Positions 16,242-23,734 of a stretch of 39,350 nt of DNA are shown in pieces (positions within the stretch are counted from its first letter, which is position 1; every line of letters starts with the position of its first letter). A program made the position numbers and the translations under genes. The notes below the pieces were generated by a model, which saw only the letters and a program-made list of their open reading frames with translations, had not been told where the DNA came from and ran no database searches. Origin of the DNA: a bacterium (GTDB taxonomy: Bacteria > Margulisbacteria > Marinamargulisbacteria > JABGVJ01); the NCBI GenBank assembly GCA_018646105.1, contig JABGVJ010000077.1:1-39350 (forward strand). Direction: 5' to 3'.

Positions 16242-16879
16242 AGAATTTAAACTTTATCGTTATATTATTATTTGGTTTTTTAATTATTTTTAATATTACG
16301 GGCATATATGGCGTAGATAAAAGTACAGTGATTAGAAGAGCCATAGATGCTAAGGATATTAGTGCTTTGGATAAGAAAATTTTGAAATTGACAAAAGCTG
16401 CAGCTAAGGAATGCGCGGAGGTTTTGGAGAAAGCTATTGATCAAGGAGTTCTTTCAGAGGAAGAAGTTTTTAGTACTTTGTATTTCCCTGTTTTACCATT
16501 AAGGTCTCCGCCTACATTTACGACTTTTTATGACACTTATACAGATGAGTTTATTACGCCTATTGAAGATAGATATTTAGCTAGTAGAGATGATCTTATT
16601 TTTGTGGCATTAGTGGACAAGAATGGGTATCTGCCTTCACATAATACAAAATTTTCACAGAAATTAATCGGAGATCGAGTTTTGGATCTGAAGCTTAACA
16701 GGACCAAAAGAATATTCAATGATATTACGGGTTTTTTTGCAGCTAAAAATAAAAAAGAGTTTTTATTACAGATTTATATCCGAGATACCGGAGAGATAAT
16801 GGCGGATTTATCTGTACCTGTTTTTGTTTTGGGTCGGCATTGGGGCGCAGTACGCATAGGGTATATAAGAGAGAAGTAA
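16238..16879 (+). CDS. Stand-alone periplasmic sensor domain, paralogue of next gene's input domain
   Basis: A 213-residue exported or membrane-anchored protein (hydrophobic 6-25, then IYGVDKS). It consists only of a sensor domain. Shared motifs with the next gene include VDKNGYLPSHNTKF (there LDKNSYVPAHNTKF), RTKRIFND (there RSKRIYTD) and IRDTGEIMADLSVPVF with HWGAVRIG (there YRDTGEVMWDISAPVF, HWGAFRFG). The same pattern occurs, from memory, in periplasmic parts of some chemoreceptors. It has no HAMP or output domain and ends right after the sensor fold. It may be a soluble or anchored co-receptor for its neighbours, or the remnant of a partial gene duplication; it is intact and has a good start, which favours function. 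Confidence 0.75.
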   Translation: MKNLNFIVILLFGFLIIFNITGIYGVDKSTVIRRAIDAKDISALDKKILKLTKAAAKECAEVLEKAIDQGVLSEEEVFSTLYFPVLPLRSPPTFTTFYDTYTDEFITPIEDRYLASRDDLIFVALVDKNGYLPSHNTKFSQKLIGDRVLDLKLNRTKRIFNDITGFFAAKNKKEFLLQIYIRDTGEIMADLSVPVFVLGRHWGAVRIGYIREK

Positions 16880-16881
16880 TT

Positions 16882-18585
16882 ATGTTTAAAAAATTATCGG
16901 TTCGAGTTTCTTTGCTGATTATGATTATCATAACTATAGTTATGATCGGTTTTACGGTTTTTTTGATTAAGGATCGTTCAGAAGAACTGGAAGAAATTAT
17001 TATTAATAAAGGGGTTACTTCTGCAAAAATTGGGGCTGATATTATGGAGGATGTATTAACTACAATAATTGATAATGGAATATTCACTAAAAAAGAGGTT
17101 TTTAATTTTGAGTTGGTTCCTATAGAATTGCCGAGAAAACTGACCCAAAAATATAAGAATGTTTCAGAAAAGCAACTGAACTCTATTAAAATGTATCATT
17201 ATGTTACAACTTTAGATTCGTATTTGGATAATGCGCTTGTAGAAATAGAGGATAAGTTTTTGGAGGATCCTCAAGTTGCATATGCTGCATTGCTGGATAA
17301 AAATAGTTATGTGCCTGCGCATAATACAAAATTTAATAAACCTTTAACAGGAGATTTTCTTTACGATCGGAATAACGGCAGATCAAAAAGAATATATACG
17401 GATAAGGTAGGACTTGCGGCGGTAAGGAATAAAGATAAAGATTATTTGAAACAAGTATATTATCGAGATACGGGTGAAGTGATGTGGGATATTTCGGCAC
17501 CTGTTTTTGTTAAGGGTGAGCATTGGGGCGCTTTTCGATTTGGGGTTTCTATGGAAATGACCAAAAAAGCTGTAAATGAATTGAAGTGGAAATTGATAGT
17601 TTTGATGAGTGTATTGCTGATTGTTTTGGTATTAGTAGTGAGCCAGGTTATTGCTTTTATGATGCGTCCGTTAAAAGTTTTGCATCAAGGCGTGAATAAG
17701 TTAGCTAAAGGTAATCTTTCTTTTAAACAAGAAAAATTTTCAAATGATGAAATAGGTGATTTAGGTAAGGCATTTACCAAGATGGTAAATGATTTAAAAG
17801 ACTATATAGAGAAATTAAAAACGACTACAGCTGCTAAAGAAAAGATGGAAGGCGAATTAAGAATTGCGCATGAAATTCAAATGGGGATTTTACCTAAGAT
17901 TTTTCCGCCATACCCTAAGGTTCCTTTTTTTGATTTAAAGGCGATGTTATTGCCAGCGAGAAGTGTGGGCGGAGATCTTTATGATTTTTTTATGATAGAT
18001 GAGGATAATTTTTGTTTTGTGATTGGAGATGTATCTGGTAAGGGAGTGCCTGCAGCGTTATTAATGGCGGTGACGATGACTTTGATAAAAACGTTGGCAA
18101 AAGAAGTGATGCTGCCGGAAGAAATTATGGCCAGAGTAAATAATGAAATAGCCAAGGATAATGAGTCTTGTATGTTTGTGACTACTTTTTGTGGTATTTT
18201 GAACGTAAAAACAGGTGTTGTGATCTATGCTAATGCTGGTCATAATCCGCCTTTGATAATCAGAAAAAATAAAAAAGTAGAATATTTGAAAGTAGCAAGA
18301 GGGCCAGCTGTAGGTGCGGTGGAGGATGTGACTTATCAAAGAGAAAAAATAATCTTAAAGCCAGGAGATACTATTTATATGTATACAGACGGGGTAACCG
18401 AGGCTTTTAATGATCGAGATGAAGAATTTTCAGAAAAGAGACTGTTAGAGACTGTGGAATTATATAGAGATAATAATGCTAAAGATTTGATTAGAAAAAG
18501 TTTGCAGGTAGTGCAGAATTTTAGCCAAGGAGTGGCACAATCTGACGATATTACGATGCTGGTTTTAAAATATACGGGGAAGTAA
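16882..18585 (+). CDS. Membrane sensor PP2C phosphatase (second RsbU-type copy)
   Basis: A 568-residue paralogue of the dCACHE phosphatase with a different input domain. TM1 is near 8-28, the periplasmic sensor about 30-232 (same type as the stand-alone protein before it), TM2 about 233-256, then HAMP (MRPLKVLHQGVNKLAKGNL). The linker IAHEIQMGILPK and the PP2C core (VGGDLYDFFMID, GDVSGKGVPAALL, YTDGVTEAFNDRDEEF, QSDDITMLVL) are almost identical to those of the first copy, pointing to a recent duplication of the output half. I chose the ATG at 16882; a TTG-type start 42 bp upstream would overlap the previous gene and add an unlikely tail. The stop codon lies at the edge of a palindromic repeat. 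Confidence 0.9.
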   Translation: MFKKLSVRVSLLIMIIITIVMIGFTVFLIKDRSEELEEIIINKGVTSAKIGADIMEDVLTTIIDNGIFTKKEVFNFELVPIELPRKLTQKYKNVSEKQLNSIKMYHYVTTLDSYLDNALVEIEDKFLEDPQVAYAALLDKNSYVPAHNTKFNKPLTGDFLYDRNNGRSKRIYTDKVGLAAVRNKDKDYLKQVYYRDTGEVMWDISAPVFVKGEHWGAFRFGVSMEMTKKAVNELKWKLIVLMSVLLIVLVLVVSQVIAFMMRPLKVLHQGVNKLAKGNLSFKQEKFSNDEIGDLGKAFTKMVNDLKDYIEKLKTTTAAKEKMEGELRIAHEIQMGILPKIFPPYPKVPFFDLKAMLLPARSVGGDLYDFFMIDEDNFCFVIGDVSGKGVPAALLMAVTMTLIKTLAKEVMLPEEIMARVNNEIAKDNESCMFVTTFCGILNVKTGVVIYANAGHNPPLIIRKNKKVEYLKVARGPAVGAVEDVTYQREKIILKPGDTIYMYTDGVTEAFNDRDEEFSEKRLLETVELYRDNNAKDLIRKSLQVVQNFSQGVAQSDDITMLVLKYTGK

Positions 18586-18645
18586 CACTCGTCCCTTTAG
18601 GCCTCACCCCCTAGCCCCCTCTCCATAAATGTAGAGGGGGAATAT
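18584..18645. repeat. Dispersed palindromic repeat, copy 1
   Basis: This segment contains the CTCACCCCCTA-type core and an inverted repeat with arms ccccctct (18615-18622) and agaggggg (18633-18640), loop ccataaatgt. The same hairpin and loop recur at 33449-33474. It begins with TAACACTC, which also carries the stop codon of the phosphatase gene. As RNA it could act as a weak terminator or stabiliser. It is far more GC-rich than the surrounding DNA. Confidence 0.8.
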
Positions 18646-18672
18646 TATATGGTTATTAAACCCGAGTACTTT

Positions 18673-18689
18673 TGGTATAATGGCGGTTA
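18673..18689 (+). promoter_or_regulatory. Extended -10 promoter for leaderless miaB
   Basis: TGGTATAAT (18673-18681) is a full extended -10 element. Seven bases later comes the ATG at 18689, with no Shine-Dalgarno. The -35 region (around 18653) has only partial similarity to consensus, as expected for an extended -10 promoter. Confidence 0.6.
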
Positions 18690-19999
18690 TGAAAATATAT
18701 ATTAGAACCTTTGGGTGTCAGATGAATGAAGCTGACACGGAGATTGTAAAGGCGGTTTTAAAATCCCATAATTTTGAATTTGTAGAAGAAGTAGAGGCCG
18801 CGGATGTGGTGCTTTTGAATACTTGTTCTGTACGAGAAAATGCTAATCGCAAAGTATTTGGTTATATCCATGAAATTAAAAGAATTAATAAAACTGCTTT
18901 GATGGGAGTTTTGGGGTGTATGGCCTCGGATTTGAAAAATAATTTGATTCAAGATCCTAAATTGAAAATTGATTTTATAGCAGGACCAGACAGCTATAAA
19001 AAGTTACCGCAAATTATTGAGCAGGTGATGGAAAAAGACGAAAAGTACGGGCATTTTGATTTGTCAGAGTTTGAGACATATGAAGATATTTATCCGTTGA
19101 GAAAACAAGGTGTTAACGCCTGGGTAGCGATTATGCGTGGATGTAATAATTTTTGTAGTTATTGCATTGTGCCATATACGAGAGGGAGAGAAAGAAGCCG
19201 ATCTTTGCAGAGTGTGGTGCGAGAAATAGAACAGTTGGTAGCTGATGGATATAAACAAATTACGTTATTAGGGCAAAATGTAAATTCATATAAGTATGAA
19301 GATTATAATTTTGTAGATTTATTAAAAGCAGTAAGTGATATTAAGGGGTTAAAGAGGATTCGATTTGTTTCACCGCACCCGAAAGATTTTTCTTTGGATT
19401 TGATCAAGTTGATGGCAAAAAGAGAAAATATTTGTAATGCGATACATTTGCCTTTGCAAGCGGGTAGTACCCAGGTTTTGAAACGGATGAACAGGACCTA
19501 TACTAAACAAGAGTATCTAGAGTTAGTAAACAAAATAAAAAAAATAATTCCGGAAATTGTGATAAACACAGATATTATTGTGGGATTTTGTGGTGAAACA
19601 GAAGAAGATTTTGAGGATACTTTAGAGGTAGTGAAAAAAGTTGAATTTGATTCTGCGTATATTTTTAAGTATTCGGTTAGGTCAGGAACATTTGCGGCTA
19701 AAAAATATGTGGATGATGTGAGTGAGGAAGTCAAGACTAGAAGAATTGTAAAGTTAAATGCAATACAAAAACGAATTTCTTTAAAAAAACATAAGGAACA
19801 AATAGGAAGCATCGAAGAGGTATTAATAGAACGAAAAGGAACTAAAAAATCAAAAACTGATTGGCAAGGTAGGGATGAAGGTAATAGACTCGTGATTTTT
19901 TCTGATGGGAATTATAATATAGGAGAGCTAGTGAAAGTGAAGATTGAAGAGGCTACGGCTAACGTTGTTAAGGGAGAAGGTTGTGAAGATATTTTTTAG
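18689..19999 (+). CDS. miaB: tRNA-2-methylthio-N6-isopentenyladenosine synthase MiaB
   Basis: A 436-residue radical-SAM methylthiotransferase that adds the methylthio group at C2 of i6A37 in tRNAs reading UNN codons. The N-terminal MTTase domain has Cys10 (TFGCQMNEAD), Cys46 (LLNTCSVRE) and Cys77 (LGCMA), ligands of the auxiliary 4Fe-4S cluster. The radical-SAM motif CNNFCSYC supplies Cys152, 156 and 159, followed by IVPYTRGRERSRS. A TRAM domain closes the C-terminus. NTCSVREN and RGRERSR identify MiaB rather than MtaB or RimO. An in-frame ATG nine bases upstream (18680) overlaps the -10 box, so 18689 is preferred. The WecA-like gene overlaps its 3' end. Confidence 0.95.
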   Translation: MKIYIRTFGCQMNEADTEIVKAVLKSHNFEFVEEVEAADVVLLNTCSVRENANRKVFGYIHEIKRINKTALMGVLGCMASDLKNNLIQDPKLKIDFIAGPDSYKKLPQIIEQVMEKDEKYGHFDLSEFETYEDIYPLRKQGVNAWVAIMRGCNNFCSYCIVPYTRGRERSRSLQSVVREIEQLVADGYKQITLLGQNVNSYKYEDYNFVDLLKAVSDIKGLKRIRFVSPHPKDFSLDLIKLMAKRENICNAIHLPLQAGSTQVLKRMNRTYTKQEYLELVNKIKKIIPEIVINTDIIVGFCGETEEDFEDTLEVVKKVEFDSAYIFKYSVRSGTFAAKKYVDDVSEEVKTRRIVKLNAIQKRISLKKHKEQIGSIEEVLIERKGTKKSKTDWQGRDEGNRLVIFSDGNYNIGELVKVKIEEATANVVKGEGCEDIF

Positions 20000-20921
20000 T
20001 TATTATTTTATGGTTTTTGTAGTGTCATTTTTAATTGCTTATTTTATTACGCCGGTAATTAAAAAAATGGCGTTAAGACTAGGGATTATTGATAAGCCGG
20101 CTTTAAGGAAAATTCATAAAGAACCCATGGCTCTTTTAGGTGGGGTAGCGATTTTTATTGGCTTTTTAGTGGCGGTATTGCCTTTTGTATATAAGGCAGA
20201 TAAAAGTTTTATAGGAATATTGATAGGTGGGGGCATGATTTTGGTTTTGGGTATTATTGATGATGTTTTGCATTTGGGACCCAGAATTAAGTTGGTTGGT
20301 CAGATAATGGTGGCGTTATTAGTATGTTTGTTTGGGGTTTCTATTGATTTTGTGACTAATCCTTTTGGGGGAATGATTCAGTTGGATTGGTATTTGGCTT
20401 TTCCTTTAACTATTTTGTGGATTGTGGCGATTATTAATACGATTAATTTGATTGATGGAATTGATGGTCTGGCCGCGGGAATTGTAGCGATTTCGGCTTT
20501 ATTTATTTCTATTGTGGCTATTAACACAGGCCAATATTTACCGGCGATTTTAACTTTAGCTTTATTCGGGGCAACTTTGGGTTTTTTAAAACATAATTTT
20601 TTTCCGGCACAGATTTTTATGGGTGATTCGGGGTCTATGTTTTTGGGCTATATTTTAGCTACGGTTTCTATTGTAGGTGTGCTTAAAGCTACGATTACAA
20701 TTTCTTTGGCCGTACCGATTTTGGTATTGGGAATTCCTATCACAGATACGCTGTTTGCTATTTTTAGAAGAATTAAAAATGGTAAAGAAATTTTTAAAGC
20801 GGATAATGATCATTTTCATCATCGATTATTGAGAAAAGGGTTTAGTCAAAAGCAGGTGGGGGTTTTGTGTTATATTATTACTATTCTTTTAGGTTTAGTC
20901 GCTTTTTTTATTAGCCGTTAA
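19983..20921 (+). CDS. WecA/TagO-type polyprenyl-phosphate sugar-1-phosphate transferase
   Basis: A 312-residue polytopic membrane enzyme of the MraY/WecA superfamily. It transfers a sugar-1-phosphate (usually GlcNAc-1-P) from a UDP-sugar to undecaprenyl phosphate, starting O-antigen, teichoic acid or other glycans. Motifs are GIIDDVLHLGPRIKLVGQ, the catalytic-loop NTINLIDGIDGLAAG, FMGDSGSMFLGY and the C-terminal HFHHRLL, which marks WecA/TagO and separates it from MraY. About ten membrane helices are evident. I chose the GTG at 19983 because AAGGGAGAAGG lies just upstream; an in-frame TTG at 19944 would add a charged tail. It overlaps miaB by 17 bp and is probably co-transcribed with it. Confidence 0.9.
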   Translation: MKIFFSYYFMVFVVSFLIAYFITPVIKKMALRLGIIDKPALRKIHKEPMALLGGVAIFIGFLVAVLPFVYKADKSFIGILIGGGMILVLGIIDDVLHLGPRIKLVGQIMVALLVCLFGVSIDFVTNPFGGMIQLDWYLAFPLTILWIVAIINTINLIDGIDGLAAGIVAISALFISIVAINTGQYLPAILTLALFGATLGFLKHNFFPAQIFMGDSGSMFLGYILATVSIVGVLKATITISLAVPILVLGIPITDTLFAIFRRIKNGKEIFKADNDHFHHRLLRKGFSQKQVGVLCYIITILLGLVAFFISR

Positions 20922-20935
20922 TTATCCATATATAT

Positions 20936-20953
20936 GCTATAATATTTTTCCTA
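20936..20953 (+). promoter_or_regulatory. Extended -10 promoter for leaderless mtaB
   Basis: TGCTATAAT (20935-20943, the T of TG at 20935) precedes the ATG at 20953 by nine bases, with no Shine-Dalgarno between. The transcription start would fall at or within a few bases of the start codon. Confidence 0.55.
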
Positions 20954-22320
20954 TGAATAAGATCAAAATATCATTTTTTACCCAAGGGTGTAGGTTAAAC
21001 CAGTCAGAGACGGCTTCTTTGAAAAACGGTTTTGAGGAAGCAGGGTTTAAGGTTGTGGACTTTGATGGTGATACCAATTTGGTAGTGATTAATACTTGTA
21101 CGGTAACAGAGAAGAGTGACCGGGATACACGACTTTTGATTAATAAATTTATTAAAAAAAATCCTAAAGTAAAAATTGTATTAATAGGCTGTCAGGCACA
21201 AGTTTGGAAAGAGAAATTGTTGGCATTGCCTAATGTGGTGTTGGTAGTGGGAAATGAGGAGAAGATGGATTTGGTGGGGAAGATTAAGAATATTAGGCCT
21301 CACCCCCTCCTACGCCAAGGCTTCGGAGGGCAGGCCCTAACCCCCTCTCCACAAGTGGAGAGGGGGGATTTTATACATGTGACCGAGATTAAAAAGCGAA
21401 GTTTTACGATTCCGTATGCAAGCGTGGAAAAGACACGGACTAGAGCGAACCTGAAGATTCAGGATGGGTGTGATAATTATTGTGCGTATTGCATAGTGCC
21501 TTATGCCAGGGGCCCGGTACGAAGTAGAGAGTTTGAAGATGTGTTGCGCGGCGCGCTGGAATTGGTGGTAAGTGGGGTTAAAGAGATAGTTTTGACAGGG
21601 GTGAATATTGGGAATTATGGAACTCACCCCCTAAATCCCCCTCTCTTTATTCAAAAAGAGGGGGACTTAAATTACAAATTAGAAGATGTGCTGAGAGAAT
21701 TGAGTGCGATAGAGGGGATGGGACGGATACGGATATCCTCCATTGAGTTGACTACACTTTCGGAAAAGTTGTTGGATTTGATCGCGGGGAATGAGAAATT
21801 GTGTAGGTATTTGCATATACCGCTACAGAGTGGCAATGATAGTGTGCTAAAAAGGATGGGCCGTAAATATAGTGTGCAGGAATATGCGGATTTTGTGAGG
21901 TTAGCGGTTGAGAAGGTTGATGGAATATGTATTGGTACGGATGTGATAGTAGGATTTCCGGGAGAGACAGATGCAGCGTTTCAAGAAACATATGAGTTTC
22001 TTGAAAACTCACCTTTAGCTTATTTTCATGTTTTTAGTTATTCGGATCGGGCAGGGACAAAGAGTTTTGAGATGCAGCCCAAGGTTGCTAATAATGTGAT
22101 TCAGAAGAGAAGTAAATTTTTAAGAGATTTGAGTGAAAAAAAACGCCAGGAGTTTCGTGTAAGGCAGGTAAATAAAACTGTGACGGTTTTATTTGAACAA
22201 GAGAAAAATGGGTTTTGGACCGGTTTAACAGATAATTATATACGGATGCAGCTGAAATCTGAGCAGAATTTGGAAAATAAGATGGTAGCAATGAAATTAG
22301 AGGATGTGTGCTGTATTTAA
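20953..22320 (+). CDS. mtaB: tRNA t6A37 methylthiotransferase MtaB, with two in-frame repeat insertions
   Basis: A 455-residue radical-SAM methylthiotransferase that converts t6A37 to ms2t6A37 in ANN-decoding tRNAs. MTTase cysteines are Cys13 (QGCRLNQSE), Cys49 (NTCTVTEKSDRDTR) and Cys80 (IGCQAQ). The radical-SAM site is CDNYCAYC (173, 177, 180), followed by IVPYARGPVRSR. A TRAM domain ends the protein. QGCRLN and NTCTVTEKSDRD are MtaB signatures. Two segments look foreign: residues about 115-140 (LLRQGFGGQA, then LTPSPQVERGD) and 224-238 (THPLNPPLFIQKEGD). Both are encoded by GC-rich palindromic repeats read in frame. They lie in loops outside the cluster motifs, so activity is probably kept. 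Confidence 0.93.
   Translation: MNKIKISFFTQGCRLNQSETASLKNGFEEAGFKVVDFDGDTNLVVINTCTVTEKSDRDTRLLINKFIKKNPKVKIVLIGCQAQVWKEKLLALPNVVLVVGNEEKMDLVGKIKNIRPHPLLRQGFGGQALTPSPQVERGDFIHVTEIKKRSFTIPYASVEKTRTRANLKIQDGCDNYCAYCIVPYARGPVRSREFEDVLRGALELVVSGVKEIVLTGVNIGNYGTHPLNPPLFIQKEGDLNYKLEDVLRELSAIEGMGRIRISSIELTTLSEKLLDLIAGNEKLCRYLHIPLQSGNDSVLKRMGRKYSVQEYADFVRLAVEKVDGICIGTDVIVGFPGETDAAFQETYEFLENSPLAYFHVFSYSDRAGTKSFEMQPKVANNVIQKRSKFLRDLSEKKRQEFRVRQVNKTVTVLFEQEKNGFWTGLTDNYIRMQLKSEQNLENKMVAMKLEDVCCI
21296..21374. repeat. Palindromic repeat inside mtaB, copy 2
   Basis: This is a double palindrome within coding sequence. Arms ccctcc (21305-21310) and ggaggg (21325-21330) enclose the tacgccaaggcttc core that encodes RQGFGG. 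A second, perfect inverted repeat has arms ccccctctccac (21341-21352) and gtggagaggggg (21355-21366). The reading frame stays open across both. Confidence 0.9.
21622..21668. repeat. Palindromic repeat inside mtaB, copy 3
   Basis: ACTCACCCCCTAAATCCCC is followed by arms ccccctct (21637-21644) and agaggggg (21657-21664). It matches the copy after btuD almost base for base up to the loop, and is read in frame as THPLNPPL and the following residues. Confidence 0.9.
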
Positions 22321-22338
22321 TTATACAAAGAAAGGCAT

Positions 22339-22410
22339 TATAATAAGAGAGACGTGATGAACTTTGGAGACGCGATGAGTCGCGTCTGTACGATAAATAA
22401 GGGGTAAAAA
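22339..22410 (+). repeat. glyQS leader with a second repeat type (GACGCGA palindrome)
   Basis: The 90-bp gap before glycyl-tRNA synthetase has a perfect TATAAT (22339-22344), a possible promoter without a clear -35. A palindrome follows with arms agacgcga (22368-22375) and tcgcgtct (22380-22387) and loop tgag. An imperfect half copy (gagacgtgatga) lies just before it. The hairpin ends about 20 bases before the start codon and leaves the AAGGGG RBS free. The gap is too short for a T-box riboswitch and no T-box motif is seen. Confidence 0.6.
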
Positions 22411-23718
22411 ATGGATGAACGAAAAAAATTAGAAAAAATAGTATCTTTATGTAAACAAAGAGGATTTGTTTTTCAGAGTAGTGAGATTTATGGCGGTATT
22501 AATGGGTGCTATGATTTTGGACCTTTGGGCGTAGAAGTGCTGAATAATATCAAGAATTATTGGTGGAAAACAATGACTGGGCAAGAAAATATTGTGGGGT
22601 TGGATGCTTCTATTATTATGAGCCCTAAGGTATGGGAAGCTTCGGGACATGTGAAAAGTTTTTCTGATCCTATGGTGGATTGTCGAAGTTGTAAAGCTAG
22701 GTTTCGTATAGATGATTTGGATCAGCAGAATATAGAGCAATGTCCAAAATGTGGCAAACAAGAATTGACTACACCTAAAAATTTTAATTTGATGTTTCAG
22801 ACTCATATTGGACCATCGGTAGATTCTTCTTCTGTAGCATATTTAAGGCCAGAGACGGCGCAAGGAATTTATGTAAATTTTAATAATGTGGTTAAAAGTA
22901 CCAGACAAAAAGTGCCGTTTGGCATTGCTCAGATTGGTAAAGCATTTAGAAATGAAATTAATACCAAGAATTTTTTGTTTCGAGTAAGAGAATTTGAGCA
23001 AATGGAAATGCAGTATTTTATTCCGCCTGGTACGGATGAAAAATGGTTTGAATATTGGCGGGAACAACGTATTAACTGGTATAAAGAAATAGGTATAGCT
23101 GATGAGAATTTGCAGGTGGTGGAAACTCCGGCAGAAGATCGTGCTCATTATGCTAAACGAGCAGCTGATATTGAATATAAATTCCCATTTGGGTTTCAGG
23201 AAATAGAGGGTATTCATAACCGGACAGATTATGACCTGACAAAGCATCAGAAGTTTTCTGGTAAGAAATGTGAATATTTTGATCCAATGACCCAAAAACG
23301 ATATGTTCCATATATTTTGGAAACTTCCGTAGGTGCTACCAGGCTGGCTTTTGCGGTGATTTGTGACGCGTTGCACGAAGACGAGGTGAAAGGTGAGGTC
23401 AGGACAATTTTGCGGTTTCATCCGAAGATTGCGCCTATTAAAGTAGCTATATTTCCTTTAACCAAAGGCGAGAAGGAAAAGGCTAGAAAAATTTATGAAG
23501 AATTAAATAAACAATTTAAGTGTATTTATGATGTGTCTGGCTCGATTGGGAAAAGGTATCGCAGACAAGATGAAATTGGTACTCCATATTGTGTGACTGT
23601 AGATGGTCAAAGTTTAGAGGATGGGACAGTTACGGTTCGTGACCGAGATACTATGGGGCAGGAGAGGATAGCAGGTAAAGCGTTGAAGCAGTATTTAGCT
23701 GAGAAATTAAACTTATAA
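22411..23718 (+). CDS. glyQS: Glycyl-tRNA synthetase, homodimeric type
   Basis: A 435-residue class II synthetase that charges tRNA-Gly, of the alpha2 type found in eukaryotes, archaea and many bacteria, not the alpha2beta2 GlyQ/GlyS type. It starts with the LCKQRGFVFQSSEIYGG segment and YDFGPLG. A zinc-ribbon-like insertion has CRSC and CPKC near residues 91-115. Motif 2 is FRNEINTKNFLFRVREFEQ and motif 3 lies in YILETSVGATRLAFA. The C-terminal anticodon-binding domain covers about the last 100 residues (KVAIFPLTKGEKEKA). Length fits the family. AAGGGG precedes the ATG. Confidence 0.95.
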   Translation: MDERKKLEKIVSLCKQRGFVFQSSEIYGGINGCYDFGPLGVEVLNNIKNYWWKTMTGQENIVGLDASIIMSPKVWEASGHVKSFSDPMVDCRSCKARFRIDDLDQQNIEQCPKCGKQELTTPKNFNLMFQTHIGPSVDSSSVAYLRPETAQGIYVNFNNVVKSTRQKVPFGIAQIGKAFRNEINTKNFLFRVREFEQMEMQYFIPPGTDEKWFEYWREQRINWYKEIGIADENLQVVETPAEDRAHYAKRAADIEYKFPFGFQEIEGIHNRTDYDLTKHQKFSGKKCEYFDPMTQKRYVPYILETSVGATRLAFAVICDALHEDEVKGEVRTILRFHPKIAPIKVAIFPLTKGEKEKARKIYEELNKQFKCIYDVSGSIGKRYRRQDEIGTPYCVTVDGQSLEDGTVTVRDRDTMGQERIAGKALKQYLAEKLNL

Positions 23719-23734
23719 GTTTGGAGAGTATTTG

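Noticed and set aside
22321-22410. T-box riboswitch before glycyl-tRNA synthetase
   Set aside because: The gap is only 90 bp and lacks the T-box sequence and the terminator/antiterminator pair.
22843-23421. A 192-codon open frame on the minus strand opposite glyQS
   Set aside because: It is antisense to synthetase motifs 2 and 3, without start signals or recognisable domains.
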